Source: Valencia hispanica
Lineage: Eukaryota > Chordata > Actinopteri > Cyprinodontiformes > Valenciidae
Assembly (NCBI GenBank): GCA_963556495.2
Contig: OY747703.1
Location: 56,259,796-56,323,795, forward strand
Direction of reading: 5' to 3'
Length of the DNA stretch: 64,000 nt
Part shown: piece by piece, positions 11,736-21,924 of the stretch
Layout: each line of letters begins with the position of its first letter
Numbering within the stretch: position 1 is the first letter of the stretch
Notes under the pieces: generated by a model
What the model saw: the letters and a program-made list of their open reading frames with translations, nothing else
Databases searched by the model: none
What the model was told of the DNA's origin: nothing
Made by a program: the position numbers and the translations under genes

Positions 11736-12279
11736 TGACATCACGGGTTATCGAGGCACACACGGTGTGGCATTAAAACAAACTTTTCGGCTCGCTGTTG
11801 TTAAGTTAGGATCACGTTACGAATTGAACTGGGCCAACCAAAATGTTAAGCAAGATCTATATTTATTTTATTTTATGTCGTTTTACTGTAAAACATTTGG
11901 TGTCATGAGCACTTTAGGCCTTCAACAGATCCACAAACTACAGCCTCTAATTTTTGTAAAATGTTGTGCAGACATCTCAATGATGGCACTAAACCACAAA
12001 TTACAATGCTATGAATAATGCAATTTCAGTACTTCTTCTTCTTCAACTGTTTCTGCCATGCTGTGATATCATTTCCTACAGATAGTGGTGCCTAACTTAA
12101 ACAACATTTGGTATGATTTGACACCAAACATGATCACTTCCAAGTTAGTTGGTTTCAGCCGGCTAGATGGTGTTTCTCTGGGCAAGCATTAGAGAAGATG
12201 GTCGACCAGAACGTAGAGGGGAAGGCGGTGTGCCGAAGATGAATCATGTTTAATAACAAAGGCTTCTAATTGCCCCCCC
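11736..12279. other. Unannotated intergenic sequence
   Basis: I see no gene or named repeat. A short (CTT)n tract near 12030 is the only simple feature. Confidence 0.45.
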
Positions 12280-12970
12280 CCCTCCACATATTGGCTTACC
12301 CCCGCTTAAGACCTGAACTCTAATTACGGTGAGAACACGGTGTACTGTCACCCAATATTAAGTTGTTGAGGAGCAGGTAGAGATAATCAATAAACACTTG
12401 AGTCTAAAGGGGAGGAGAGGTTGAGGTAGACTGAGGAAACAGAGTGAATAAAGTACGATGCCCCTTCGGTTCAGTGGGAACCAGTAGCACCCAAAGCCCC
12501 CGTAGGCTCAAGAGGATGCCTTTAAGATGGTCCAGGAATGATTGCAGAGCAATAATCCAGAGCAGCACACTTCTACAATCATACACACATTCGTATGAGT
12601 GTACAGTACAAGGCAGAGCCCCTCCGGCCCCATGGGCTGCCTGAGCACCCGTGTGTCTGAGAGGAAAGGTGAACACGGTCACACTAATTACAGGGGCCCC
12701 AGCTTTCTCACACACACTCACCAGGCATAACTAAAGACAGGCCAATTAGGGCGAGAGGGAGATAAGGGAAGTTTTATTTGTATACTAATTAAGCCCCTGA
12801 TGAAATTCAGAAGGGAGGCGGTGAAAGGGATTGGGGGATGGAGCGGACGGGTAATTGTGTGCTCGAGAAAAGGTTGCCTTAGGTGCAGTTATCTGAGAAG
12901 CACAGCCTTGAGATAGTTGCCCTCTAATCCCACACTGAGCCCCAGCACCAAACTGCAAGGTCTCTCATAA
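12280..12970. promoter_or_regulatory. Candidate conserved non-coding block
   Basis: The block has balanced composition, no transposon landmarks and no usable frame. It holds many short homeodomain-like TAATTA and TAATTG cores (near 12695, 12788 and 12851) among GC-rich words such as TAAGCCCCTGATGAAATTC. This texture is typical of vertebrate developmental enhancers. The call is inference from appearance only. Confidence 0.25.
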
Positions 12971-13479
12971 TTTCATCCATTACATATGAAATGGCAGACT
13001 CTGACGGTACGATATACAGTGGCATTTATGGTCTGCATGCTGCAGTTTAAATATGATTATTATAGTTTTTCCCACTGAGTTTAGAGAAAAATCTCTGCCT
13101 ATTTTTTTTTTATATTTTGCCATTAGGAATATTTTACAAATGTTTCATAGACAAATGAATTCACAATAGGAATACCAAGGCAACACTAACTTTCTTTCAG
13201 GTGTCCCTGCCATAACTTTTATTAGGTCAGCATGAGACAATACTACTAACTTCAATAGTCTCTGCGAAGAGGTAGTACTGCTACTGTGAAGCAAGTTTGA
13301 CAAAGTTTGAGATGAATAACCTGGCTCATACCCAAAGAGGTCTGAGGAGAAAAGAACTGTTCATACAGGTAGGAGAAAAGAAGAATATTGAAGAAAAAGG
13401 TTCAAATAAGTAAAATACATGCCTGTTATTATATCGCAAATATATCACATACCTTATAGCATCATTTTCAGACTATAAG
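12971..13479. other. Unannotated intergenic sequence
   Basis: I see no coding or repeat feature. Composition turns AT-rich again after 13030. Confidence 0.45.
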
Positions 13480-13870
13480 CTGTTACTTTTTTCACATGCT
13501 TTGGAACCTGGGTCCTATACAACGATGCAGCTAATTTGTTGATTTTTACTGGCTAACAGCCTCTGCGGGGCACTATAGCAGGAAGCGTAAAAGTGAGACA
13601 CACGTGGGAAAAGATTATGCGTCGAAAAAGATGCTAGTTTTGATTTTGAACTCTCATTTTGCGCATCATGCACACACCCTCAACATAAAAAAACACACCA
13701 ATAAATCCATATGATGCAGTTTTTAAGTTAAAGGCAATCGAGCGGGCCGTCTAAGAAGGAAATAGAGCTACTGCACGTAAGCTTGGCATCAATGAATCAA
13801 TGTTGAGATGTTGGCTTTAGTGCACAACAGGAAGAGGAAGATAAAGATGGCAACCAAGACTTTTCTGGTA
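13480..13870 (+). mobile_element. pogo/Tigger-like transposon relic
   Basis: Bases 13710-13814 encode YDAVFKLKAIERAV, a stop, then EGNRATARKLGINESMLRCW. This is the helix-turn-helix DNA-binding start of pogo-lineage (Tigger-like) transposases, which usually reads YDAxFKLxAI...GNRxAAxxFGVxExxVRxW. The in-frame TAA after ERAV disables it. Upstream bases near 13472 (CAGACTATAAGCTG) fit the start of such an element. The CENP-B-like and DDE domains are missing. Confidence 0.7.
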
Positions 13871-13917
13871 AGCTAAAGTATGTTTTATTTTCTAACCAGG
13901 CATGTTACTGTCGTGTT

Positions 13918-14083
13918 CAGGGGTGGGCTGGCCAGAGGGAGGTTCTGGAGTTTTCCCAAATGGCTGGTCTGTTCTAGATCGGTGGCCAGAACGTTTGTTT
14001 TTGTGGTTGAGCCACTGTCACGATCCTGCTGTGTGTCTGCTTGTGTACGTGAGTGAGGCATCGTCCTTTATAGATCTTTGTAA
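13918..14083 (+). repeat. Repeat family V, copy 1
   Basis: This segment matches the reverse complement of 51529-51703 over nearly its full length. Shared landmarks are GCCAGAGGGAGGTTC, CAGAACGTTTGTTTT, TTGAGCCACTGTCA and GATCCTGCTGTGTGTCTGC. The two copies lie in opposite orientation about 37 kb apart. The 63-codon frame here ends at an ordinary stop and is not conserved in the other copy. The class is unknown. Confidence 0.65.
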
Positions 14084-14639
14084 GCGCTACTGATGCAGCT
14101 GCAGCTGTGGGTGCTCAGTACCTCTCGCTGCTGTGCTCGATTCTGCTGTCAACTTTTTTGATATTGTTTGCTAGCTGCTACCGGACGTCAGTAGCTCTTT
14201 TCTGCTTTGGCTTTGAAAGGAATGTCGCCTGACCTCACAGTGCTTCCAAATGCAGGCAGCCTCGGCGCCTGAAAGTTTGAGGTATTCATAAAAATAAAGT
14301 ATTTCCTCATCTACAACCTACCCACAGTAAAGAAACCTACAAGCTCCCTGGCTGAATTTCAACGCCATCCTATTCCTGGTTCCTCCTCCGTGTTGGTGTT
14401 GTGTTGGTGCTGTACTGCCGATTTTCAGGCAGAGTGTGAAAAAAAAAGCAAGTCTTAAATAAAAACGTTAAAAAATCGTCTCCATACCGTCTTTCTGTGT
14501 AAATATCTCATGTTACAGCATGAAATATATTCAAGTGCGTTTTAATGCATATTAAGGTATATTTGATGTTTGAACTATTAAAATAGGCAGATAGGAGTAT
14601 TTTTACCCATCAATCTTTTAAAATTATATTAATGAGATA
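14084..14639. other. Unannotated intergenic sequence
   Basis: I see no gene or recognisable repeat in this stretch. Confidence 0.45.
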
Positions 14640-14870
14640 TTAATTTAAATTAATATTCAATCTGAACAAACTAAAAAGAGAATCCACATCGTGCCATCAC
14701 ACATCGAGCAGATTAGTAGTTTAATGTTTATAATTAATACATATTAAAATGTTTATTAATCATTGATTAATTATAAAAATTTCATGTGTTGTGGCCTGAA
14801 CGCTCCGCATGTAGCTGAACTGCGCTCCTGCTTGTGTGAAAAGGTGGCTGATTCAGCACTCAGATCAGAA
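14640..14870 (+). repeat. Dispersed repeat shared with 54700-55020
   Basis: AATTAATATTCAATCTGAAC and TGTGGCCTGAACGCTCCGCA recur, with changes, as AATAATATTCAATCCAAAC and TGTGGCCTGAACGCAGTCTC in the later copy. An ACTG-GCTC-TTTGTG pattern follows in both. I recall the TGTGGCCTGAA segment from high-copy fish repeats. No terminus is clear. Confidence 0.4.
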
Positions 14871-15479
14871 TTCGGTAAGAGTCTCTGAACGACGGCTTTC
14901 CTGATCGCCTCACCTGGAGGAGATCCCACAGCATGCGTACATTTAGCCTCAGTGGCAAAGCAGCAGTGATCGGTCACCACAGGTCTGTGTCCGGTGCAGT
15001 CACAGTTGCGCTCCAAGCCTGCGTAACTCTTCAACGTGCTGTGAGCTCCTGGATAGAGAGATGCTCTGGTACGGTGTCCAGGTCTGAGATCACGCTCAGA
15101 TGCTCTCATGGGAATCTTTTTTTGATTGATTTAGTTTCCTGTACTTCACATGTAAAGTTGAAAATGTTTGCCCGTCTGCACCAAGTGGTCAGGGGTGTGA
15201 ATACTAAATGTCAAAACGACTGATGGGCTTTCACAAAAAACTATCGTATACGGAAAATATTGAGTTGACATGACCTCTGGTTTAGTAAAATCCTTAGCTT
15301 TCATGCATTTCAGATATTTTTGGCTGGCTGTGGTCCCTAAAATCTACGAATAGCAGGCGTCCATTGTATGTTAGAACTATATGTCATGCACCAACACAAA
15401 ATGTTGTAACGTTATAAAGTGAAATGGCAGGTGAATGAAGCATTGTTTTTACATTCTTTGTTTGATAAATGAAAATTTG

Positions 15480-15660
15480 AAAAGTGTGCACAGTTAGACC
15501 TGACTGTAAAACCAGCAGTAATATACTACTTATCAGCCAGTATGAAACTGTAAATACATTGTGTGGTAGGAAACTGTAATTTCCATTGCATCATGGGAAG
15601 AATAACCCAAAATACAGTATTTCACTTTTTTTTCCAAAAATATTGTATGGCACTGTATTT
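15480..15660. repeat. ACTGTA-rich dispersed repeat, left cluster
   Basis: ACTGTAA and TACAGTA words recur through the segment together with TTCCATTGCATCATGGGAAG. This fits a teleost DNA repeat whose copies are built from ACTGTA palindromes around a GCATCATGGGA core. A second cluster lies at 18245-18375, on the other side of the gene fragment. Confidence 0.5.
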
Positions 15661-16425
15661 TTTTCCGCTCCAAATGATCAGTTTACAAATATCCATCCCT
15701 GAAGAAGCAGCACTATGCTCACCATCCACCGGTTCTTGTTTTAAATTAAATTAACTAACTTGAGACGACTTTTGCAATGGACGGAGAACGTGTGACCTCC
15801 GCCGGACACCGTCAAGTGCAACTTCATCCAACCAGTCGATTTCCTGAATTCTGTGCGATCAAGCAGTTGTTGGAGTCTGAAGAGGAGCAACGCATTGGAA
15901 CTACGTTTGGGCTAATACACCTGACATTTTAAGTTAAATTGTTGGGAAGACAGGAGGTTTACTTCAGAAAAAAATATCTGCAGTCTATCGCATCTGGGGC
16001 AGGCTACATGAGTACGAACGTTTACAGGCACACCTCTGAAAGACGCAGCCGATAGCTGGAAAAGCTATTTTTTTGTGAGGGAAACGAATTGATTCTCTTA
16101 AAAATACTTGGCCAAGAAGATTGAACGGGAGGAAAGAAGCTGGTGTTTTTTGTAAATCGGAGCACTGACATACGAGTTAAGTGGTGATGTATTGTTGTAA
16201 GCATTGTAGCTACCGCACAGCTCATGTCAGCACCTTTTTAGGTCATGTTAAAAGTCACAGAAACTTGGCTAACTACAGGTTTTCTTTTGGCAGATGTAAG
16301 TAGGCACATTTTATCTTGTGAAATGACATGCATGGAATAAAATATTTAATTTACTGGACTCTTTGGCCCAACTAGTCACTGCTCCACTTTAAAATTACAG
16401 TAATCCCATTTTTTGTATCTTTAAG
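15661..16425. other. Sequence upstream of the exon cluster; one small frame
   Basis: A 51-codon frame starts at 15777 (MDGERVTSAGHRQ...) and ends at 15932. It has no recognisable domain, and I cannot link it by splice sites to the exons at 16426. Upstream exons of that gene are not evident here. Confidence 0.4.
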
Positions 16426-17046
16426 ATAAATGCAACAAAGCTGTCAGTTGAAGCAGAGATGACCCTGCCAGCCACACCAAGACTGATGCTGCTTGGTAAG
16501 ATGAGACTTCCCCCTGATTATGTATGTACAAGAATGTCTTAAGTATGACTTACAAGATATGCAATGTGTGTTTTTTGTTTTTAAGGGAACACAATTCTCT
16601 CAGCCACGAAATGGATGGTGAGCATGGAAGGAAGAGTTGCCTACGTTTTAGAAGAGCATCTGGGCTTTGCAGATGCGCTGTCAGTATTCTTCGGATGCTT
16701 CTATGTTTTTAACATAGAGTACCAGGATCCTGCATGTGCAACCCTCGAGCTCATTCAACGGCACGTCCCTCTTATCACACATCTCTGTCAACTTCTTACA
16801 TTTTCAGTCTCAAAGCTGTCACAAGCCATGTAGCTATAATGTATAGTGATTAACAGACAATTTATTTATATTTTTCATAGATTCTTCGCCAGGGTCAATC
16901 CAGAAGAGGGAACGAAGTGCTCTGCAAAAGTGGGGACAATTCGTAAGACAGGAGCAGCGGTGAAGAGGAAGGTGGAGCCTGACAACAGCAGGGTGTCCTC
17001 CTTCCCCTACCAGCTAATGGAATTTGAATGGAAAAACTTGGATTAG
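16426..17046 (+). CDS. Three terminal exons of a SAMD3-like teleost family protein (partial, function unknown)
   Basis: Exon a is 16426-16495, exon b 16586-16760 and exon c 16881-17046, ending at TAG. Acceptors are TTTGTATCTTTAAG, TTTTTTGTTTTTAAG and ATATTTTTCATAG. The first donor is canonical GTAAGA at 16496. The second is GCACGT at 16761, so either a GC-AG intron or a mutated donor. Joined, the exons read 136 codons without interruption. Both junctions split codons exactly: G|GG for Gly and CG|A for Arg. The product runs INATKLSVEAEM..., then GNTILSATKWMVSMEGRV..., FADALSVFFGCFYVFNIEYQ..., and FFARVNPEEGTKCSAKVG..., ending EFEWKNLD. By recall this is the C-terminal region of a multi-copy teleost family often labelled SAMD3-like; its biochemical role is not known to me. 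N-terminal exons are not visible, so the gene may be 5'-truncated. A further donor-like GTGAGT follows the stop directly. Confidence 0.75.
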
Positions 17047-17584
17047 GTGAGTTGTCTTTGTCTGACCAGAAAACTCTCCCTCCTACACCAAGGGGAGTTT
17101 TCAATGGCATTTGATGCAATGAAGCTTTATTGTTTTTGACTAGGTTTCGGTGACGGTGGTATCTAGTCAGACTTAAGTTGTAAATTATGTTCAGTTTGGA
17201 TCAAATATTCATGGTGAGAGTGTCATTTAACAGCCATTCTGAATAGTACTTTTGTTTTTTATGTAGAATTTCTAAACAAGTAGCAATGAAAGTTTAGTGT
17301 AGTCATTTCTTCAATTTAATGTTTTTATGTTATCTGTCTGCAGATCATAAGAGACATTGCAGACAGGAAGAGTCATCCTTCCTGTGCCACCTACAACACA
17401 ACTCTAACTGCCTGTTTGCCACCAACAATGCAACTGAACTGCAGCTATGTAATCCAGCTTTTGCCACCAACAACACAACTACACACACACACACATCACA
17501 CTTGGATGCACACACAACAATGCAATACAATGCACAAATATATGCACACACACATAGTCTATAACAGAGATGACGTTAGTCTCT
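17047..17584 (+). other. Possible 3' untranslated region and (CA)-rich tract
   Basis: GTGAGTTG at 17047 directly after the stop, and TTATCTGTCTGCAG ending at 17343, could bound a 3' UTR intron. Bases 17480-17560 contain broken (AC)n and GCACACACAC runs, which produce antisense V/C-rich frames. A possible polyadenylation signal AATAAA lies further on, near 18167. Confidence 0.3.
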
Positions 17585-17892
17585 GGAAACATTTCCCCCA
17601 TGTTACAGCCCCAATCACTTTTCGAAAATTGCTAATATCTCATTTGAAACACCATACTGACACAATCAGCTACCCCAGTAATCATAACCACTGAATGTTT
17701 ATTTTAAGACCATAAACCGCAAGTAACAAAAAAGTTGATTGATCATTTTTATGATTAAAAAAATCCACTAAGATAAGGAAAATGTAGTCGTTATGAGTAC
17801 TTGGGTAGCAGATTATGTCCAGACAGTGTTTAAATTGCAAGATATTGGCTATTTTTGAAAGTGAATTGGGGCCGTAACATGGAGAAAAATTC
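17585..17892. repeat. Imperfect inverted repeat with arms of about 105 nt
   Basis: The left arm 17585-17691 contains CATGTTACAGCCCCAATCAC, TTGCTAATATCTCATTTGAA and ATCAGCTACCCCAGTAATCA. It pairs in order with the right arm 17787-17892. On the opposite strand that arm reads CATGTTACGGCCCCAATTCA, TAGCCAATATCTTGCAATTT and ATCTGCTACCCAAGTACTCA. The loop is about 95 nt and AT-rich, and broken CA-rich tracts lie outside both arms. It is probably a foldback or MITE-like element. Confidence 0.75.
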
Positions 17893-18244
17893 TTCCTGAG
17901 ATTAGGTTGTTGAACGCTGGGTGGTCATGACTCACTAACATGTGTGTACAGACGCGTGTACAGCACACACACACATATGCACACACACAAATGTACACAC
18001 TTTTGATGCAATTTAAGCTCTTTTGTTTTTCAATTGTGTTTGAGTGAATTGTATCTATCCAAACAAAAATTTTAAATGATGTTCTAATTTTTTGATTATA
18101 TCCCTGAATTGTACCTTTTTGGTGTTATGAAGTTAGTTGGAAGTTAGTGCAGCCAGTTACACACAATAAATGCATATGTTTCTTTTTATTTAAAGGCGTC
18201 AGAAGTGCATTTTTTTTAAAAATTTGAAAAAAAACAATGTTACA

Positions 18245-18375
18245 ATTCTATACTGTAAATTAGAATATTTACAGTAAAAAGCCACATTCTGTCTTTACAG
18301 TAACTCTTTACTACTGTAAATATGATAAATACAGTTCTGCTACTGTGTTGCCAGTAAGTTACTGTAGAAAACACT
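18245..18375. repeat. ACTGTA-rich dispersed repeat, right cluster
   Basis: ACTGTAAAT, TTTACAGTA and TTACTGTAGAAAA recur over about 130 bases, as in the cluster at 15480-15660. The two clusters bracket the exon cluster and may be ends or internal parts of one element, or independent insertions. Confidence 0.5.
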
Positions 18376-18655
18376 TGAAAAGGTCTAACAGTGTGGCGTG
18401 CATTAGTATTTAGCCCCCTTTACTCTAATACACCTATATAATATCCATTATAAGGAATTACCTTCAGAAGAGAGTTTAGGAGGGCGTTAATCAGAGAAGC
18501 AGAACAGAGGCCCATAGTAACTCTGGAAGAGTTGAAGAAATTCGCAGCTCAGGTGGATTTAAAGCTGCCAATAGGACAACTGATGCTGTTGAAAGAAACC
18601 TGTCAGAGGTCCCATCTGCAGTTTCCCACAAGCCAAATAAATGTAGGAGAGTCAT
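18376..18655 (+). mobile_element. Tc1-like transposon relic (second family), deleted
   Basis: GTGTGGCGTGCATTAGTATT and a TAGCCCCCTTTACTCTAATAC-type sequence at 18394-18430 match a teleost and amphibian Tc1 family. The segment then jumps to its helix-turn-helix coding part: TTAATCAGAGAAGCAGAACA, GTAACTCTGGAAGAGTT, TTGAAAGAAACC and TGCAGTTTCCCACAAGCCA. The same family lies on the minus strand at 39540-40470. The catalytic half is missing. Confidence 0.75.
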
Positions 18656-19364
18656 TCATCTCAACCAATCTAATCAAACTAGCTTTATTTTTCCAGAGGT
18701 CTCACTCCTGGTCTCACGCTAAAAGAAAAGCATTTAAATTTACTATAGTATTCTTCTGACAGATTCAAAATTGTGCAACGTTTGGGTTCCAATAAAGGTT
18801 TAGTTTTTCAAAACCAACCATTATCTACAGTTATCTGGAAAATGTATAAAAGCACGAAGCTCGATTATGAATCTCTGTTTTAACCGCCTTCAAACATGAT
18901 CAAAAACAGTCCGTTTTAAAAGCATCTGCATGCAGCTCAATGCTCTGCTTAAGCTGATTTTTCCGGAGCAGAGATTCATGCCTTATTAAAAGATTAGCTT
19001 CAGATGGAGACCCCCTATGACGTTTTGTCACAATAAGCCGTGTATCAGAGTGGGGGCCTTGCTGAGTTTTAGCAGGTTCTCTCTTTATTGGTAACATAAA
19101 ACAGGCCGGATGTGACAGGGTCTTCAAAAAGAACTAATCTGAATGATTTGGTAGTCTGCAGTGAGAGCGGAGACCATGTAGCCCTCTGTAGCTACATGTG
19201 CTTCTATTCTTCTCCTTTAAATAGATCTCCATCTGTACAGCAGTTACTGGATGTAGATTTGAGATTAAACCTGGATGCATTCATTTTTACACTTTTGCAG
19301 AGTTGAAAAGTCAAGCAGGTTTGTTTTTACTAGTAATCTAAATAGTAAAGCAGCAAAGGCTTGG
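18656..19364. other. Unannotated intergenic sequence
   Basis: I see no gene or named repeat. Short frames on both strands near 18900-19300 lack support. Confidence 0.45.
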
Positions 19365-20447
19365 CTCATAACCAAGGGGCAAACTCCGCCGGCAAAATTT
19401 GAAGCCTACCCGAAAGTCACAAAAATTGCAGTTCTCCCGTCATCCACTAGGGGCTGGCTGCAGAAAGGAGCTAGTTCCCATTGACTCCCATGTTAAAAAT
19501 GCCAACTTCACAGGAGAAATAATCATGTTTACAGCCTGGTAAAAAAAAAAAAACAACATTTTAGGTTTAATAGGTCAAGTTTACCGTCATGTCAACTCTG
19601 AGGGGGGTGAAATTTTTTATAACTCATCCATTGTAATGTAATTTACGCTTGAAATTATGAATAATATGGGGCGTGTCCTTTTGATTGATAGGTCTCAGAT
19701 GAGCCATCATTGCTAGCGCTCGTGGCTAGCTGCTTGCTCCAGGGAAGGCCGCAGCCTCGGCCTCACGTTAACAGTCTGAGGCCATTTTTTTTCTGAGCCT
19801 GACCATCAGTTGCGTCTGCAATGTTTATTCGTGTTCAAATGTTAATCATGCACTTGTTGGACAAAGATGGCTTGCTGTTGTATTGATTGCACTAACAGAC
19901 CATCCACGAAATATCTGCTCCCCTTTCTTTTCAGTAAGTAAATTTATATTTCTGCTGTGCATTTAAAATACTGCTGCTTGGTCAAAAATGGGTTAAAATA
20001 ATCACATTTCTTCTTTACATATTGATTAATAAAACTTATTTTAATTAAAATTCACATAGCTTTAGTGAAAGTTATGGACCAACAAGGCTTCATGATTTTA
20101 TTTGACTAAATTATTGAATCTTCCTAGAAGGCAGAGGGGTAGCAGTCGCTCAACTACGATTTTCTGGCTAAAAGGGCCCGCTAACCTCCGTTAGCTTCGG
20201 TTAGCTCCGGTTAGCTCAAGGTTAGCTCAGTTAGCTACATCGGCCACAGCTACCACCCTCACAGCCCCACTCTCACCTCCACCTTTTTGCCCATATTTTG
20301 TATTTTCCGGGCGTGACGAGATGCGTGATGCAGCCAAGATGGCGGTGGTGGGAACCACCCAGTTGGCTTCAATTCAGCTTTTCAGAAGCCTATGGGTGAT
20401 GTCGCAGAAGCTTCGTGCATCTTTATATACAGTCTATGCTCATAACC
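19365..20447 (+). mobile_element. THAP-exon repeat, copy A (1,065 bp with TSD)
   Basis: The unit spans 19374-20438 and is flanked by a perfect 9-bp direct repeat CTCATAACC at 19365-19373 and 20439-20447. It begins AAGGGGCAAACTCC and ends TATATACAGTCTATG, with no obvious terminal inverted repeat. An inverted copy lies at 46952-47849. Both contain TTAACATGGGAGTCAATGGG-type sequence (as its complement here), a CCAACAAGGCTTCATG segment, runs of GTTAGCT, and AAGATGGCGG(T/C)GGTGGGAACC near the end. A short THAP-like first exon is encoded on this strand. The TSD shows insertion as a discrete element. An 8-bp reading (TCATAACC) would fit P or hAT families, but the lack of inverted termini leaves the class open. 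Confidence 0.75.
19867..19933 (+). pseudogene. THAP-like first exon within repeat copy A
   Basis: ATG at 19867 opens MACCCIDCTNRPSTKYLLPF and runs to a donor GTAAGT at 19934. The C-x4-C-x-N-R spacing matches the zinc-binding start of THAP domains, for which C-x4-C-x-N-R is typical. THAP genes commonly have an intron just after the FHKFP-like motif, and the donor here sits at that place. The opposite-strand copy at 47476-47535 keeps the ATG, the C-x4-C pair and the donor, and reads LLHFFP before it. The rest of the domain (C-x2-H) has not been found, so this is an isolated exon relic. Confidence 0.5.
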
Positions 20448-21344
20448 CAGGGTAGCATGTTATTGGGGTGGCACCAGTGCTAAAACTAAAACAAAACAAA
20501 TGATACATCAGTGCAATTTGGTATTACTGGTAATAATTGAAGCTTCTGTATGGCTGCATTTATGCAGTCTGCCTCCTTGAGCCAATTTTCGGTCTGTCAG
20601 GCATCTTGGAAGGTAGCATCACACCATATCGGTCCAAAGGGTTAAGACCCTATCGACACCAAAGAGTTATCCGTCAGTTTGTCAATTTTAAAAAGTTCAA
20701 TGTAAACATGGTATCGTTTCTGGAAATATCTTCATATCAGAGATGTTCACAAGTCATTGCTTCCAAGCCTAGTCTCAAGTCACTAGTGACACAAATAAAC
20801 CTTCTCTCATTGACTTTATGACATATAATGAGCCTGTAACTCTGCCTTGCTGTATGTTATGAACTCAGATCGTCCAATGTTTTATTATTAGGCCTATTTA
20901 TTATAGAATTTAATTCAAGCTGCTGTGAATTATTTTGAAAATAGATCAAGCATAATACTGTTCCCTTGAGAAACAGAGAAATTAATTTATGTTCAAATAA
21001 AATGTGTTTTGTTTCTTCTAGAACCATGTCTTTGTGATGACGTGGTTATCAACATCTAATCCCAGCGATCAAACTGATAACTCCTTCATTTTATACTGTC
21101 CTACATAAAGCTTTTCTACATACCGTATTCTGAAAATTTGTGAGATTATGAGGAAACCATATGATAAATCTGTATTTAAAAAATCTTTTTGTCAAGCTTA
21201 AACAGTAAATGTTTTCTTTCAGTCTGCAAAAACAGAGCTTTATGGATTTTGGGATGTATTCAGTAGACAATTAGGCTTTACTTTCTTTAATATGTAACAT
21301 TTGCATAAAGTTAGGTATACATCAATGCGACTAGACTGTTGAAT
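20448..21344 (+). mobile_element. Region with possible hAT left end at 20741
   Basis: CAGAGATGTTCACAAGTCAT at 20741, followed by CTAGTCTCAAGTCACTAGTG, resembles the left terminus of a teleost hAT element rich in CAAGTC and CTCAAGTC. Similar words (GAGACTCGAGTTCC, GCAAGTCTCAAGTCTTTGG) recur at 22240-22300, and GCGAGTCACCATTCCTGACT at about 22867. The copy would therefore be split by the LINE, Tc1 and MITE fragments in between. The rest of the stretch holds no recognisable gene. Confidence 0.4.
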
Positions 21345-21690
21345 CACAATCGGCTTTATTGGCCAAATTTGTGTGCACAAACAGGAATTTTGAATGAACA
21401 GACTGATTCGGAGGGCCAGCTCTGTTCTAGGATCCCGTCTGGACCCAGTGGAGGTGGTGAGTGAAAGGAAATGGTGGCTGAGGTCATCCCTAATGGACAA
21501 CCTGTCCCACCCCAGGCAGAAGACTCCGACGGTGCTGAGCAGCTCTTTCAGTGGCCGGCTGCTGCATCTACGATGTGGGAAGGAAAGATTCAGAAGTTCT
21601 TTCCTTCCAGCTGCTGTCAGACTTAATTACAACGCCCTTACAAATTTCCACGTATGGGACTAATAAAGGTTCATCTTTACAAGTAATATT
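21345..21690 (+). mobile_element. Non-LTR retrotransposon (Rex1/CR1-like) 3' coding end
   Basis: Bases 21394-21663 encode RRASSVLGSRLDPVEVVSE, then LRSSLMDNLSHP and LSSSFSGRLLHLRCGKERFR, then SSFLPAAVRLNYN. This resembles the last segment of teleost Rex1-like LINE ORF2. The plus-strand copy closes with ACTAATAAAGGTTCATC. Just before it, GGCTTTATTGGCCAAATTTG at 21353-21372 is the complement of a typical LINE tail (GGCCAATAAAGC), so two ends meet in opposite orientation. Reverse transcriptase motifs are absent. Confidence 0.6.
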
Positions 21691-21924
21691 TTTTGAGTGT
21701 GCAGTTTTAGGGTTGAGAATATTTGCAAGAGCCATAACGTCAACAAAAGGTGAAACCAAATCACAGTTTGAATTTTGTATACGGTCAAATTCAAGGAATC
21801 AGAATATTGAATTGAGCTTTGTTTGCCAGATTAAAAGAACCTTTTGAAAATAACAACCTTTAAGCAGGTATTTACCGTACATTTCATTAACCCCACATTT
21901 CTTTATTAAAATGTTAATTTTAAG

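Noticed and set aside
15777..15932. 51-codon frame upstream of the exon cluster as first exon
   Set aside because: No donor in phase with 16426 and no family resemblance to the downstream exons.
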